This document shows, piece after piece, positions 6,845 through 15,662 of a DNA stretch of 41,080 nucleotides. A model generated the notes under the pieces. It saw only the letters and a list, made by a program, of their open reading frames with translations, was not told where the DNA came from and made no database searches. The stretch is from Desulfobacterium sp. Lineage in GTDB: Bacteria > Desulfobacterota > Desulfobacteria > Desulfobacterales > Desulfobacteraceae. Within the stretch, counting starts at the first letter, position 1, and each line of letters opens with the position of its first letter. Made by a program: the position numbers and the translations under genes. Where the stretch lies: assembly GCA_016342325.1 (NCBI GenBank), contig JAEINR010000059.1, positions 1 to 41,080 on the forward strand, given 5' to 3'.

Positions 6845-9364
6845 ATGAGACAACAGACATTGAACAATACAGGCGTTATACACGAGAGCCTCCGGGGGAT
6901 TGTGGACCGGGTCACCTACCACAATCCCGACAATGGGTGGTCCATTCTCAGGGTGCTGCCCTTTAACAATCCCAATGGCCAGGAGACCGTCATCGTCCAC
7001 CAAACAAAGGTGTTTGCCGGTGCCACCATGGAGTTCCATGGGAAATGGACGGTGCATCCGAAATTTGGCCGCCAATTCCTGGCAACAAAGGCCGAGGAGA
7101 AGAAACCCGCAACAACGGCCGCCCTTGAAAAATACCTTGGATCCGGCCTCATCAAAGGGGTCGGCCCCAAAACGGCCAAAAGAATCGTCACGCATTTTAA
7201 CGAGCAAACCCTTGATGTATTTGAAAAATCCATCGACCGGCTCACCGAGGTGCCCGGGATTGCCCAGAAGAAACTCAAGAGCATCGAACAGGCATGGATC
7301 GAGCACAAGGCCATCCGGGAAGTGATGATGTTTCTCCAGTCCCACGGCATCAGCACCCTGTTTGCCGTTCGGATCTACAAGGAATACGGAGACGAAGCGA
7401 TCCAGACCGTGACCGGGGATCCCTACCGTTTGGCCAACGACTTTTACGGCATTGGATTCTTCTCCGCAGACAAGGTGGCATTAAGTATCGGGCTTGCCCA
7501 GGACAGCCCCCAGCGAATCATGGCCGGCATCAAGCACGTGCTTGCGGCAAGCCGGAATTTCGGTCACTGTTTTTTGACCCTCTCCCAGATCAATGACCAG
7601 GTCACAGAACTCCTGCAGCTCAACCTCACAGAGCGACTGCCCATGCTCTTGCAGCAGATGGAGCAGGAGCGGCTTCTCATGGTTCGCACCCTCGAGGTTG
7701 ATAAAGGCACAAGCGAGCCCTGCTACTACTCAAAGTCCCTCTATTTTGACGAACTCTACGTGGCCAAACGGGTTACAGCCATGGGCCATCCCCCACAGGT
7801 GGACAGGGAACGGATCACCCAGTGGGTCGCACGATTTTGTGAAACCAATACGATCGATTTGAGCGATGAACAGACGGCTGCGGTCCAGGAGAGCGTGTGT
7901 GAAAAATTCTCCGTCCTCACCGGCGGGCCGGGGTGCGGAAAAACCACCACCACCCAGGTGATTGTGAAGCTGATCCAGGCAATGGGATCCACCGTGCTCC
8001 TTGCGGCCCCCACCGGACGCGCCGCCCAGCGAATGAGCGAGGTCATCGGCCAGGACGCCAAGACCATCCACCGGTTGCTCGAATGGAAGGGCGGCAAGTT
8101 CAACAAGAACGAAGACACGCCCCTGCAGTGCAATTTTCTCATTGTTGACGAGTGCTCCATGCTCGACATCAACCTTACGGCGTCCCTTTTAAAGGCCGTT
8201 CCCGAACACAGCCAGGTGCTGTTCATCGGTGATGCCGACCAACTGCCATCGGTGGGGGCGGGCAATGTGCTGGGGGACATCATCGCATCCGGCACCGTCC
8301 CCTGCTTTCGGTTGACAAAGGTCTTCAGGCAGGCCCAAGAATCCCTCATCATCAGCTATGCCCACAAGATCAACACAGGGCAAACACCATGGATCGAATC
8401 CCCGTTCAAGCGCCCCGGAGTGTGGCAGGACAAAACCGACTGCCTGTTCATCGATTCCGATGAGGCCACCCAGGAGCAACTCGGTTTCATCCACCGGGTC
8501 AAACGTTTGGCTGAGATCAAGCCCTGTGAACCGGAAACCCCATCAGACTCCGACCTAGACGCCGACACCGAGACCGACGCCGGCCTGTTTGAATTCCGCA
8601 GCAACGAACCCGTGGTTCCCTATGAAACCGAAATAACCATTCCCAAAAAATTCCAGCATGTCAATCTGCAGCAGGTGTGCGAGGCAACCACAGGGATTGA
8701 AGAACTCCAGGCGGTCCTGAAGCGGGTGCACCCATGGTCTTCCCTCCACTACGGCTATACGGCCCTGGACAGCGTCAGAATGCTCTACAAAGAATGGATA
8801 CCCAAATACTACGGAACCAACTGCGAGATCCAAATCCTCTCCCCCATGACCCGGGGAAGCCTTGGCACCGGGAACCTGAACCGGGTCATCCAGGAATCCA
8901 CCAATCCATTCATGGCGGGAAAATCCCAGCTCAAGGTCGGAGAAAGGATCTTCAGGGTCGGGGACCGGGTGATCCATCGAAAGAACAACTACGACCTCGG
9001 GGTCTACAACGGTGACATCGGCACCATCCTGGATATCGACAACGTTGAGCTGACCTGTGTTGTCGCATTCTTTCCGGACGCAAGGGAGATCTATTACCAG
9101 CGGGACGATATCATGGAACTGGATCTTGCATACGCCGTCACCATCCATAAGTCCCAGGGAAGTGAGTTTGAGATCGTCATCATTCCAGTACTGACCCAGC
9201 ACTTTAAGATGCTCTTCCGCAACCTTATATATACAGGATTGACCCGGGCCAAAAAGCTGGCTATTTTGGTCGGAACCCGCAGGGCCCTATCAATGGCCGT
9301 GAGCAATCAGGATACCAGCCAGCGGCAGACCACCTTGCAGGAGCTCCTGGAAAAGACCGTTTAG
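6845..9364 (+). CDS. recD2: RecD2-type ATP-dependent 5'-3' DNA helicase
   Basis: This 839-residue SF1B helicase lacks RecB and RecC neighbours, as is usual for RecD2. The N-terminal part carries an OB-like segment (RGIVDRVTYHNPDNGWSILRV) and helix-hairpin-helix repeats (GVGPKTAKRIV, EVPGIAQKKL). Walker A is GGPGCGKTTTT at about residue 360, followed by APTGRAAQR and the Walker B region DECSMLD. Motif III is FIGDADQLPSVGAGNVLGD, and the C-terminal motif VI region is VTIHKSQGSEF near 763 with YTGLTRAKK. RecD2 unwinds DNA with 5'-3' polarity and acts in repair and replication. An acidic insertion at about 535-640 (run of Asp/Glu/Thr) is unusual. The start is preceded by a modest AGGA site. Confidence 0.95.
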   Translation: MRQQTLNNTGVIHESLRGIVDRVTYHNPDNGWSILRVLPFNNPNGQETVIVHQTKVFAGATMEFHGKWTVHPKFGRQFLATKAEEKKPATTAALEKYLGSGLIKGVGPKTAKRIVTHFNEQTLDVFEKSIDRLTEVPGIAQKKLKSIEQAWIEHKAIREVMMFLQSHGISTLFAVRIYKEYGDEAIQTVTGDPYRLANDFYGIGFFSADKVALSIGLAQDSPQRIMAGIKHVLAASRNFGHCFLTLSQINDQVTELLQLNLTERLPMLLQQMEQERLLMVRTLEVDKGTSEPCYYSKSLYFDELYVAKRVTAMGHPPQVDRERITQWVARFCETNTIDLSDEQTAAVQESVCEKFSVLTGGPGCGKTTTTQVIVKLIQAMGSTVLLAAPTGRAAQRMSEVIGQDAKTIHRLLEWKGGKFNKNEDTPLQCNFLIVDECSMLDINLTASLLKAVPEHSQVLFIGDADQLPSVGAGNVLGDIIASGTVPCFRLTKVFRQAQESLIISYAHKINTGQTPWIESPFKRPGVWQDKTDCLFIDSDEATQEQLGFIHRVKRLAEIKPCEPETPSDSDLDADTETDAGLFEFRSNEPVVPYETEITIPKKFQHVNLQQVCEATTGIEELQAVLKRVHPWSSLHYGYTALDSVRMLYKEWIPKYYGTNCEIQILSPMTRGSLGTGNLNRVIQESTNPFMAGKSQLKVGERIFRVGDRVIHRKNNYDLGVYNGDIGTILDIDNVELTCVVAFFPDAREIYYQRDDIMELDLAYAVTIHKSQGSEFEIVIIPVLTQHFKMLFRNLIYTGLTRAKKLAILVGTRRALSMAVSNQDTSQRQTTLQELLEKTV

Positions 9365-9439
9365 TTTATTAGCTCGGGTTTTCCTGTGATTTAGGCAAGA
9401 GAATCAGAAAACTTTTTTTCTGGCTTGTCCAGGTTAGGG
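9361..9439 (+). repeat. Intergenic hairpin repeat, copy 1
   Basis: Immediately after the recD2 stop codon comes TTAGTTTATTAGCTCGGG... and then a core GGCAAGAGAATCAGAAAA...TTCTGGCTTGTCCAGG (9394-9433). The core folds as GGCAAG/CTTGTC plus CAGAAAA/TTTTCTG. The same arrangement occurs at 19293-19372 and 32542-32624, with a partial copy at 28326-28360. Confidence 0.75.
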
Positions 9440-9640
9440 AAAGACCTGTATTATATTTATGCGTTCCAAAACCGTGTTAATTGTTGTACCTTCTTTATAT
9501 TAGGTCCTGTTTTCGTTCCCTTTTATTTTGATTTGATCGCTGAATAAAAAAAAGATGAAGTTAAGACCCGGTCTTTTCAAACATTGTTTTTTCGAAGACG
9601 GCTAACACCAATTTACAAAAAAAACTATACACGATTAATA

Positions 9641-10459
9641 ATGCAGAGAAGATATACAATATCCTATTCTTTTTTAATTTTATTGTGTGCAACCCTGGTG
9701 CTCCCGGCCAATGGGGGATCAACAGACAGGTTGCAGAGCGGTAGGACCATTTATATTGGAGCAGAAGCCAGGAATGACTGGCCTCCTTTTGAATTTTTTC
9801 AACGTGAAGACGGCAAGCCTACCGAGAAAATAGTCGGTTATACTATCGATGTTTTAAACGAGATCTTTTCAAAGCATCGTATTGAATACGATTTCAGGGC
9901 ATATCCCTGGGCGAGGTGTTTGTCAAATTTGGTATCGGGAGAAAAAATCCAAATGGTTCTGCCAGCGTCCCTTGATGAAGAAAGGAGAAGTAAATATCTG
10001 ATATCAGACACCGTTTACACAATCACGCCCAGCTTTTTCTATCTAAAAAAGAACTATCCAAATGGTTTGAAGATAAAAAGCCCTGAAGACTTTTTGACCT
10101 ATAGTGAGATTTGCGGAAGGCATGGTTACAATTACGTCAACTTTGGTTTGGAAAACGAAAAAGTTAAACGATATTCAAAAAATTTTAAGTCCTTGATAAG
10201 CATGCTGAAAAAGAATAGGTGCCATATCGTTTTGGCAAGGTACGAAGTTATGGCAGGACATGGGCTGCTTGGGACGTCGTATTTAAATGATGAGATAGGG
10301 TATGCGCCTGTGCCGGGAGTTCCCCCTGAGAGCTTTCATTTTATGATTTCAAAAAATTACCCCCATGGTGATGCATTGTTAAAAATAATCAATTCCGGAA
10401 TTTTACGACTTCGCAAACAAGGCAGATTAAAGAAAATTTTAAAAAAATATATTCCTTAA
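9641..10459 (+). CDS. Periplasmic solute-binding protein (SBP_bac_3 type)
   Basis: This 272-residue protein has a signal peptide (MQRRYTISYSFLILLCATLV, cleaved near PANGGS) and a type-II periplasmic binding fold. After a start similar to IYIGAEARNDWPPFEF it shows GYTIDVLNEIF and YPWARCLSNLVSGE. It has PASLDEERRSKYLISDTVYT and a C-terminal GILRLRKQGRLKKILKKY helix. These are typical of extracellular solute-binding family 3 proteins (polar amino acids or related ligands). No ABC permease or ATPase genes adjoin it, so it may instead serve signalling together with the neighbouring histidine kinase; that is inference. The ATG at 9641 is chosen because the signal peptide starts there; a TTG at 9584 would add 19 residues. 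No clear Shine-Dalgarno site is visible. Confidence 0.85.
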   Translation: MQRRYTISYSFLILLCATLVLPANGGSTDRLQSGRTIYIGAEARNDWPPFEFFQREDGKPTEKIVGYTIDVLNEIFSKHRIEYDFRAYPWARCLSNLVSGEKIQMVLPASLDEERRSKYLISDTVYTITPSFFYLKKNYPNGLKIKSPEDFLTYSEICGRHGYNYVNFGLENEKVKRYSKNFKSLISMLKKNRCHIVLARYEVMAGHGLLGTSYLNDEIGYAPVPGVPPESFHFMISKNYPHGDALLKIINSGILRLRKQGRLKKILKKYIP

Positions 10460-10511
10460 GAACCAGTTTTTTTCCACGTCTGTCGCTGGTTTCACAACGG
10501 AGGGAAACAGC

Positions 10512-11672
10512 ATGTCTGATCTATTAAATTTGCGGAAATTTGTTGCTCCTGAAATCATTTTCGGTGCTGGAGCAAGGAAATTAGCCGGTAGATGCGCCCA
10601 GCAGTTTTCAGCTTCAAAGGTGCTCCTTGTCACCGACAAAGGTGTCATTGCAGCCGGCTGGCTGGCAGATGTTCAACAAAGCCTTGAAGAAGCCGGTGTT
10701 CCCTACCATGTGTTTTCCAACGTCACGCCCAATCCCCGAGCCACAGAAGTTATGGAAGGGACCGACGTTTACAGAAGAGAAGGATGCAATGTCATTGTTG
10801 CCATTGGCGGTGGCAGCCCCATGGACTGTGCCAAAGGGATTGGTATTGTCAGTTCAAACAATATGAATATCCTCAGGTTTGAAGGTGTCGATAAAATCCA
10901 GATGCCGGTACCGCCGCTGATATTAATTCCAACTACCGCCGGAACTTCAGCCGACGTTTCCCAGTTTTGTATTATCTCAAACCGGGACGAGCTGGTGAAG
11001 ATCGCCATTATCAGTAAGGCCATAGTCCCGGATGTCGCCCTGATTGATCCGGAAACAACAACAACAATGGATCCCTATCTCACAGCCTGTACAGGCATTG
11101 ATGCCCTTGTTCATGCCATCGAAGCCTTTGTTTCTACCGCAAGCGGCCCCTTAACGGATATGCATGCCATTGAGGGAATAAAGCTTGTACGACAGAATCT
11201 TCCGGCCCTGCTCAAAGATCCGGGCAATGCCCGGTTGAGGGAAAGCATAATGCTCGGCAGCATGAAGGCGGGTCTGGCATTTTCCAATGCGATTCTAGGA
11301 GCCGTTCATTCAATGGCACACAGCCTGGGCGGATTTCTGGACCTGCCCCATGGTGAATGTAATGCAATTCTCCTCGACCATGTTATCAACTACAACTTTG
11401 ACGCTGCACCGGATCGATTCAAGATCATCGCCCAGGCAATGGGGTTGGATATCAGGGGACTGAGCAACAAAGAGGTCAGGGCCAGACTTATAGATTGTGT
11501 GTCTGCCCTGAAAAGCGAAGTGGGGATTACCAAGACCCTTGGCCAAAGAAAAGTGGCGTCTTCCGACATACCGCAACTGGCCCAAAAGGCGGTTAAAGAT
11601 GCCTGCCTGCTTACAAACCCCAGAAAAGCCACAAAAGAGGACCTTGAAGTCATCTATGGGGAGGCAATGTAG
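10512..11672 (+). CDS. ercA: Iron-containing alcohol dehydrogenase, ErcA-like
   Basis: This 386-residue member of the iron-dependent alcohol dehydrogenase family starts MSDLLNLRKFVAPEIIFGAGAR, which I recognise as the ErcA-type N-terminus. It has the dinucleotide-binding GGGSPMDCAKG and the TTAGTSADVSQF segment. Candidate metal ligands are the Asp and His of GIDALVHAIEAF and the histidines in GAVHSMAHSLGGFLDLPHGE. ErcA in Pseudomonas is linked to regulation of ethanol oxidation beside sensor kinases; here too a PAS histidine kinase follows after five bases. The metal site looks intact, so enzymatic activity is possible. GGAGG lies upstream of the ATG. A decayed paralogue lies at 400-914. Confidence 0.88.
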   Translation: MSDLLNLRKFVAPEIIFGAGARKLAGRCAQQFSASKVLLVTDKGVIAAGWLADVQQSLEEAGVPYHVFSNVTPNPRATEVMEGTDVYRREGCNVIVAIGGGSPMDCAKGIGIVSSNNMNILRFEGVDKIQMPVPPLILIPTTAGTSADVSQFCIISNRDELVKIAIISKAIVPDVALIDPETTTTMDPYLTACTGIDALVHAIEAFVSTASGPLTDMHAIEGIKLVRQNLPALLKDPGNARLRESIMLGSMKAGLAFSNAILGAVHSMAHSLGGFLDLPHGECNAILLDHVINYNFDAAPDRFKIIAQAMGLDIRGLSNKEVRARLIDCVSALKSEVGITKTLGQRKVASSDIPQLAQKAVKDACLLTNPRKATKEDLEVIYGEAM

Positions 11673-11677
11673 CCTGA

Positions 11678-13429
11678 ATGGGAACAGAGGATATCATAAA
11701 CGGCCAGGGCCATGGCAACCGTAAAAAAGAGGACCCCGGTCCTGAACGGAAGGATGATGCGGAACAGGATCAACTCCTGAACCTCATCGGCCTTGGCGAA
11801 TTTTCCGCACGCAAAAGCTATTATCCTGAGCTTCAGAAAAAAATCGCGGAGCTTGAAGAGGAAAAGCACAAGTATGAGAGGATTTTTTCAGATGCCCTGA
11901 GCGGTATCTTTCAGGCCGAAACCAATGGGAGAATCATTGTTGCAAACCCGGCAATGGTCAAATTATGCGGCTACACCTCCCAGGATCAGCTGATTTCGAT
12001 CCCAGACATCGGCAAACAATTGTTTGCCGATCCAAAAGAAAAAGACAGATTGATGGAAAAACTTCTTGATGAAAAGTCAGTCATCGGTTTAGAGACACGG
12101 TTTAAAAAATACAATGGAACGATTATTGATATCTCTTTGAACGCATCAATCGTGACATCCTCCACGGGTCAATACCTTGAGTGTTTTGCCCACGACATCA
12201 CCGAGCGCAAGCAGGCCGAGAATGAACTCAAGAAAGCACGCAACTACATTTCCAACATCATCGACTCCATGCCTTCTCTACTGATCGGCCTAGATCGAGA
12301 CGGTACCATAACCCAATGGAACCAGGAAGCGGAGCGCGCGACAGGGGTGTCGTCAAAAGACGCTGGGGGACAACCTCTGGACAAAGCGATTCCCCGACTG
12401 GCTGCCGAGTTGGCGCGCGTACGCAGGGCCATTGAAACCCGGCAGAAGCAATCCGATCTCCGCCGCCCCTGCCATGATGACGGCGAGCACCGCTATGAAG
12501 ACCTGACCATCTACCCCCTGGTCACCAACGGTGTGGAAGGCGCAGTGATCCGCATTGACGATGTCACCGACAAGGTATGGATGGAAGAGATGATGATCCA
12601 GAGCGAAAAAATGCTTTCCGTAGGGGGACTTGCTGCAGGCATGGCCCATGAGATCAACAATCCCCTGGCCGGTATTATGCAAACCGCCAATGTCATGGCA
12701 AGCCGCCTGGGTGAAAGAATCGATATGCCGGCCAACCTGAAAGCCGCCGAGGAGGCAGGCACCTCCATGGAAGCCATCCAACACTTCATGGAGGCCCGGG
12801 GCATCCCCCGCATGGTAGAAGCCATCATGGCGTCAGGGCGTCGGGTGGCAGCGATTGTGGAGAACATGCTCAGTTTTGCCCGCAAAAGCGATGCTCCGGC
12901 AGCATTTTCTTCCCATTCCCTTGCTGAGCTCATCGACAGGACCCTGATACTTGCAGCAACAGACTATGATCTGAAAAAGCAGTTCGACTTCAAATTGATC
13001 GAGATCAGAAGAGAGTATGAAGCGGGCCTCCCCCCGGTGCCCTGTGATGACGCCAAAATCCAGCAGGTTCTGCTCAACATCCTTAGAAACGGTGCCCAGG
13101 CCATGCAGGAAGCGGAAACCGGGAAGCCTCGGTTTATTATCCGAACCCGATTTGAAAAGAGCCGTAAAATGGTCTGCATTGAGATAGAGGACAACGGCCC
13201 CGGCATGGATGGAGAGACACGCAAGCGGGTGTTTGAGCCATTTTTCACCACCAAGCCTAGGGGCGTGGGAACCGGATTGGGCTTAAGCGTCTCCTATTTC
13301 ATTATCACCGAAAACCACGGGGGAGAGATGGCGGTCGTATCCCAACCCGGCTCCGGCGCAAAATTTATCATCCGCCTGGGTTTGGAAGGGGGAATCCATT
13401 TTCCGGAAAGAACCGGTTCCCAACCTTAA
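11678..13429 (+). CDS. PAS-PAS sensor histidine kinase coupled to ErcA
   Basis: This 583-residue kinase has no obvious membrane segment, so it is probably cytoplasmic. After a charged N-terminus with a short coiled coil (LQKKIAELEEEKHKYERIF, about 52-70) come PAS 1 (about 70-180, ending CFAHDITERKQAE) and PAS 2 (about 190-300, ending VIRIDDVTDKV). The HisKA box MAHEINNPLAG follows with phospho-acceptor His about 324. The ATPase domain shows the N box LLNILRNGAQAM, DNGPGM, FEPFFTTK and GTGLGLSVSY. Between H-box and ATPase is an unusually long segment with EAIQHFMEARGIPRMVEAI. It is translated from a start five bases after ercA, so the two are one operon. No cognate response regulator is in the window. 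Confidence 0.93.
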   Translation: MGTEDIINGQGHGNRKKEDPGPERKDDAEQDQLLNLIGLGEFSARKSYYPELQKKIAELEEEKHKYERIFSDALSGIFQAETNGRIIVANPAMVKLCGYTSQDQLISIPDIGKQLFADPKEKDRLMEKLLDEKSVIGLETRFKKYNGTIIDISLNASIVTSSTGQYLECFAHDITERKQAENELKKARNYISNIIDSMPSLLIGLDRDGTITQWNQEAERATGVSSKDAGGQPLDKAIPRLAAELARVRRAIETRQKQSDLRRPCHDDGEHRYEDLTIYPLVTNGVEGAVIRIDDVTDKVWMEEMMIQSEKMLSVGGLAAGMAHEINNPLAGIMQTANVMASRLGERIDMPANLKAAEEAGTSMEAIQHFMEARGIPRMVEAIMASGRRVAAIVENMLSFARKSDAPAAFSSHSLAELIDRTLILAATDYDLKKQFDFKLIEIRREYEAGLPPVPCDDAKIQQVLLNILRNGAQAMQEAETGKPRFIIRTRFEKSRKMVCIEIEDNGPGMDGETRKRVFEPFFTTKPRGVGTGLGLSVSYFIITENHGGEMAVVSQPGSGAKFIIRLGLEGGIHFPERTGSQP

Positions 13430-13455
13430 CAGGGACATTGGCAGCGTCCATAAAA

Positions 13456-13507
13456 AAACCTTCTAAAGCGTTGTAATAAAAACGCTTTAGAAGGTTTGTT
13501 TTTTATA
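13456..13507. terminator. Bidirectional rho-independent terminator
   Basis: A perfect 15-bp stem (13456-13470 with 13483-13497, core CCTTCTAAAGCG/CGCTTTAGAAGG) and a 12-base loop are flanked by an A-run on the left and GTTTTTTTAT on the right. It lies between the convergent histidine kinase and choline-kinase-like genes and should stop transcription both ways. Confidence 0.93.
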
Positions 13508-13533
13508 AAATCACCGTTTGAGGGTAATGCGAA

Positions 13534-14496
13534 CTACCTCAAAAGGTCGGTGTACTTCTTGAACTTCTCGCCATTCATCAGTTCAACACACCGGTTGAAA
13601 CGTTCCTGTCCGTAGTTCCAGTACCACTCCTTATCCTTGCCGTTGAAGATCTGGATGGGAGCCCAGAGATACCAGAGCACGTCATTGACGAACCTGTCGA
13701 TCAGGATAAAGGCATACTCTTTGTCGGTCACATCCCTGCCAAAGTACTGGTTGAGGAAGAACTGCTCCTGCTCCTCGGTTAGTCCAACCTCAAGGGAGAA
13801 GGCGGCAAGATCCATGTGGGGATCGCCGATTCCACCGTATTCCCAGTCGATGAAGAAGATCTCTCCGTCCTTGACGATCCAGTTCTCAGGAAGGGGATCG
13901 TTATGGGTGGGCGACTGGGGCCTGGGATTCTTGGAAAGAATACCCTCCATGTCGGCCAGCTTCTCCATAACCTTGTCATGGCCATCGTAATTTTCGATCT
14001 TGTTCTTACCGATCAGTTTGATGTAGCTGTGGACTTCCTCGAAAAAGTCAAATTTACCCTTGAACTCTTCCTTGGTGTTGTGAACTTCATGAAGCTTCTT
14101 GGCGATCATGGAGATATAGGAATCGGCCTCATCCGTGGAAAAATCAGGGACATGCAGGGTCTTTCCGTCGATGAAGGCGTCGATCTTGTCACCGGTGGTG
14201 GGATCATAGTAGAAGAGCGGCGGGTTGATGCCGGCCTTGGCCATGATATGGGCGTTATTATCCTCGGCAGGACGGTCGATCATCTCGGCGGTACCCTTAC
14301 CGGCAACCCTTACAGCATAGGCACTGCCGCCCACGGTAACCTTGAAATTCTCGTTGGTCAGGCCGCCAGGCAATTTTTCAATGCTCTCAATTCTATTGCC
14401 ATTATACTCAGGCACCTTGCTGATCATGGTATAGATTTGACCCACATGTTCCTGATCGATCGTAGCCTCAATAGTAACGTTTTCCATTTCCCTCAT
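13534..14496 (-). CDS. Choline/ethanolamine kinase-like phosphotransferase (APH fold)
   Basis: This 320-residue kinase of the aminoglycoside phosphotransferase/choline kinase superfamily probably phosphorylates a small alcohol such as choline or ethanolamine. It shows a glycine-rich LPGGLTNENFKV nucleotide loop and a basic AVRVAGKGT strand. The Brenner catalytic motif THNDPLPENWIV and the metal-binding FIDWEYGGIGDPHMDLA, both typical of LicA/choline kinases, follow. The C-terminal WYLWAPIQIFNG stretch also fits. AAGGG precedes the ATG closely; a second ATG three codons in (14487) has better spacing and may be the true start. No cytidylyltransferase or transporter is adjacent, so substrate and pathway are inferred only from motifs. 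Confidence 0.85.
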   Translation of the reverse strand: MREMENVTIEATIDQEHVGQIYTMISKVPEYNGNRIESIEKLPGGLTNENFKVTVGGSAYAVRVAGKGTAEMIDRPAEDNNAHIMAKAGINPPLFYYDPTTGDKIDAFIDGKTLHVPDFSTDEADSYISMIAKKLHEVHNTKEEFKGKFDFFEEVHSYIKLIGKNKIENYDGHDKVMEKLADMEGILSKNPRPQSPTHNDPLPENWIVKDGEIFFIDWEYGGIGDPHMDLAAFSLEVGLTEEQEQFFLNQYFGRDVTDKEYAFILIDRFVNDVLWYLWAPIQIFNGKDKEWYWNYGQERFNRCVELMNGEKFKKYTDLLR

Positions 14497-14849
14497 ACCC
14501 TTCTTTTATTAAGTTGTAATAAATTGATTCCCAGCCCTGCCGGCCACGGGCGCCCGGCAAATGTATCTGAGCTCAACCCCCGGAAGCCTTTCAACCTCCA
14601 AAGATTAAAACAGCACTATAAAGTATAGAGTTCTATACAGACTTAGATTGTCAGGGGAATTTTGTCAATAAAAAAATCGGGTCTCACTTGAAAGAAACGA
14701 AGTTAACTTGAAATAACCTGTTATTAAAAGACGTTACCACTACAACCAACCAAAAATAAACCGAACGGTTCCTGTATAGGCCTGGGGAAGGGACAGAAAG
14801 CTTTCTGTATAGACGGGAATACGCTTTATCCCCGTCCATGGAAAAGCCG
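14497..14849. other. Intergenic stretch with promoter-like elements and a dyad
   Basis: This AT-rich stretch upstream of the choline-kinase-like gene has no credible ORF. On the minus strand, TTGACA lies at 14668-14663. A perfect 7-bp dyad GTATAGA-AC-TCTATAC follows at 14638-14623 and is described separately. Near the right end, GACGGG...CCCGTC (about 14812-14837) forms a weak hairpin after the next minus-strand gene. Confidence 0.4.
14623..14638. promoter_or_regulatory. Perfect palindromic operator candidate
   Basis: GTATAGAGTTCTATAC is a 7+2+7 perfect dyad about 127 bases upstream of the choline-kinase-like start and just downstream of a TTGACA hexamer on the same strand. It has the size of a repressor operator. 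The regulator is unknown. Confidence 0.35.
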
Positions 14850-15650
14850 TCAAAAAGAAGCCATGGTTCCCTGGTCAAGGGCCTTGTCCCGAAGGAACGC
14901 GAACACAGCCTTGCCCTTTATCCATGCAGGCCGTTGCCCCTCGCCCCCCTGCTTGAGGCCCACAACCCATTCGGGATCCAGGCTTGCCACGGGTTCGGGC
15001 CAGAGCACCAATTGGTGGGTCCCGGGATTATAGATCACCATGGGGCCGAAAAACGTCCTGGCGGCGGTGTCGGCGGAGACACTGCCCCAGATGCGATGTT
15101 CCTTGATCTGAAACAGCGAAGGAGCGGCAACATAGCCCAGGATCTCGGCAAAGAGAACCACAGACTGCACCACCTCTTCTTCGTTGGCATTTTCAAGGGC
15201 AGACACAGCCGCCTCAAAGATGCCGGCAAGATCCGCATCGTCAAAGGTCAGATCCAGGGAGCTGAGGAGATCCTGCTGGAGAAAAACAAGGGAGTCGGTT
15301 CGCCTGCTCTTCACAACATCCTTGTCACTGAGGATCTTGATGGCGTTACGCACGTTGATCATCTCCTTGAGGGTGGGGTTCCTCCGTAACAGGACATCCG
15401 CAAGGGTGGTCTCAAACAGGGGCAGTTCATTGTCAAGCACAAGGATCTGATAGGTGCCGTCGTTAAGGGGCCTGTGATAGAGATCCATCTCCCGCTCCCT
15501 ATGAAGCGCAAAGGTGGACATATCAAAGAGCTGTTTCATGGCCTTTTTGTTTATCTTGAGACCGCTGGCAACCGTGCCCAGGGTTCTATCAACGGTTCTG
15601 ACAAGATCATTGATGGTGATCCGCTTTAAAAGATTTTCCTTGAAACCCAT
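14850..15650 (-). CDS. Conserved-looking protein of unknown function
   Basis: I do not recognise this 266-residue protein. It starts MGFKENLLKRITINDLVRTV after a GAGG site six bases upstream. It has no signal peptide or membrane segment, so it is probably cytoplasmic. The sequence alternates helical charged stretches (LLRRNPTLKEMINVRNAIKIL; FEAAVSALENANEEEVVQSV) with a C-terminal beta-rich part containing WGSVSADTAARTFFGPMVIY and NPGTHQLVLWPEP. Codon use matches its neighbours and the frame is clean, so it is a real gene. It ends a leftward pair with the SpoU methyltransferase: its start lies 12 bases after that gene's stop. A link to RNA modification or translation is possible but unsupported. 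Confidence 0.8.
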   Translation of the reverse strand: MGFKENLLKRITINDLVRTVDRTLGTVASGLKINKKAMKQLFDMSTFALHREREMDLYHRPLNDGTYQILVLDNELPLFETTLADVLLRRNPTLKEMINVRNAIKILSDKDVVKSRRTDSLVFLQQDLLSSLDLTFDDADLAGIFEAAVSALENANEEEVVQSVVLFAEILGYVAAPSLFQIKEHRIWGSVSADTAARTFFGPMVIYNPGTHQLVLWPEPVASLDPEWVVGLKQGGEGQRPAWIKGKAVFAFLRDKALDQGTMASF

Positions 15651-15662
15651 GGTACCTCCTCT

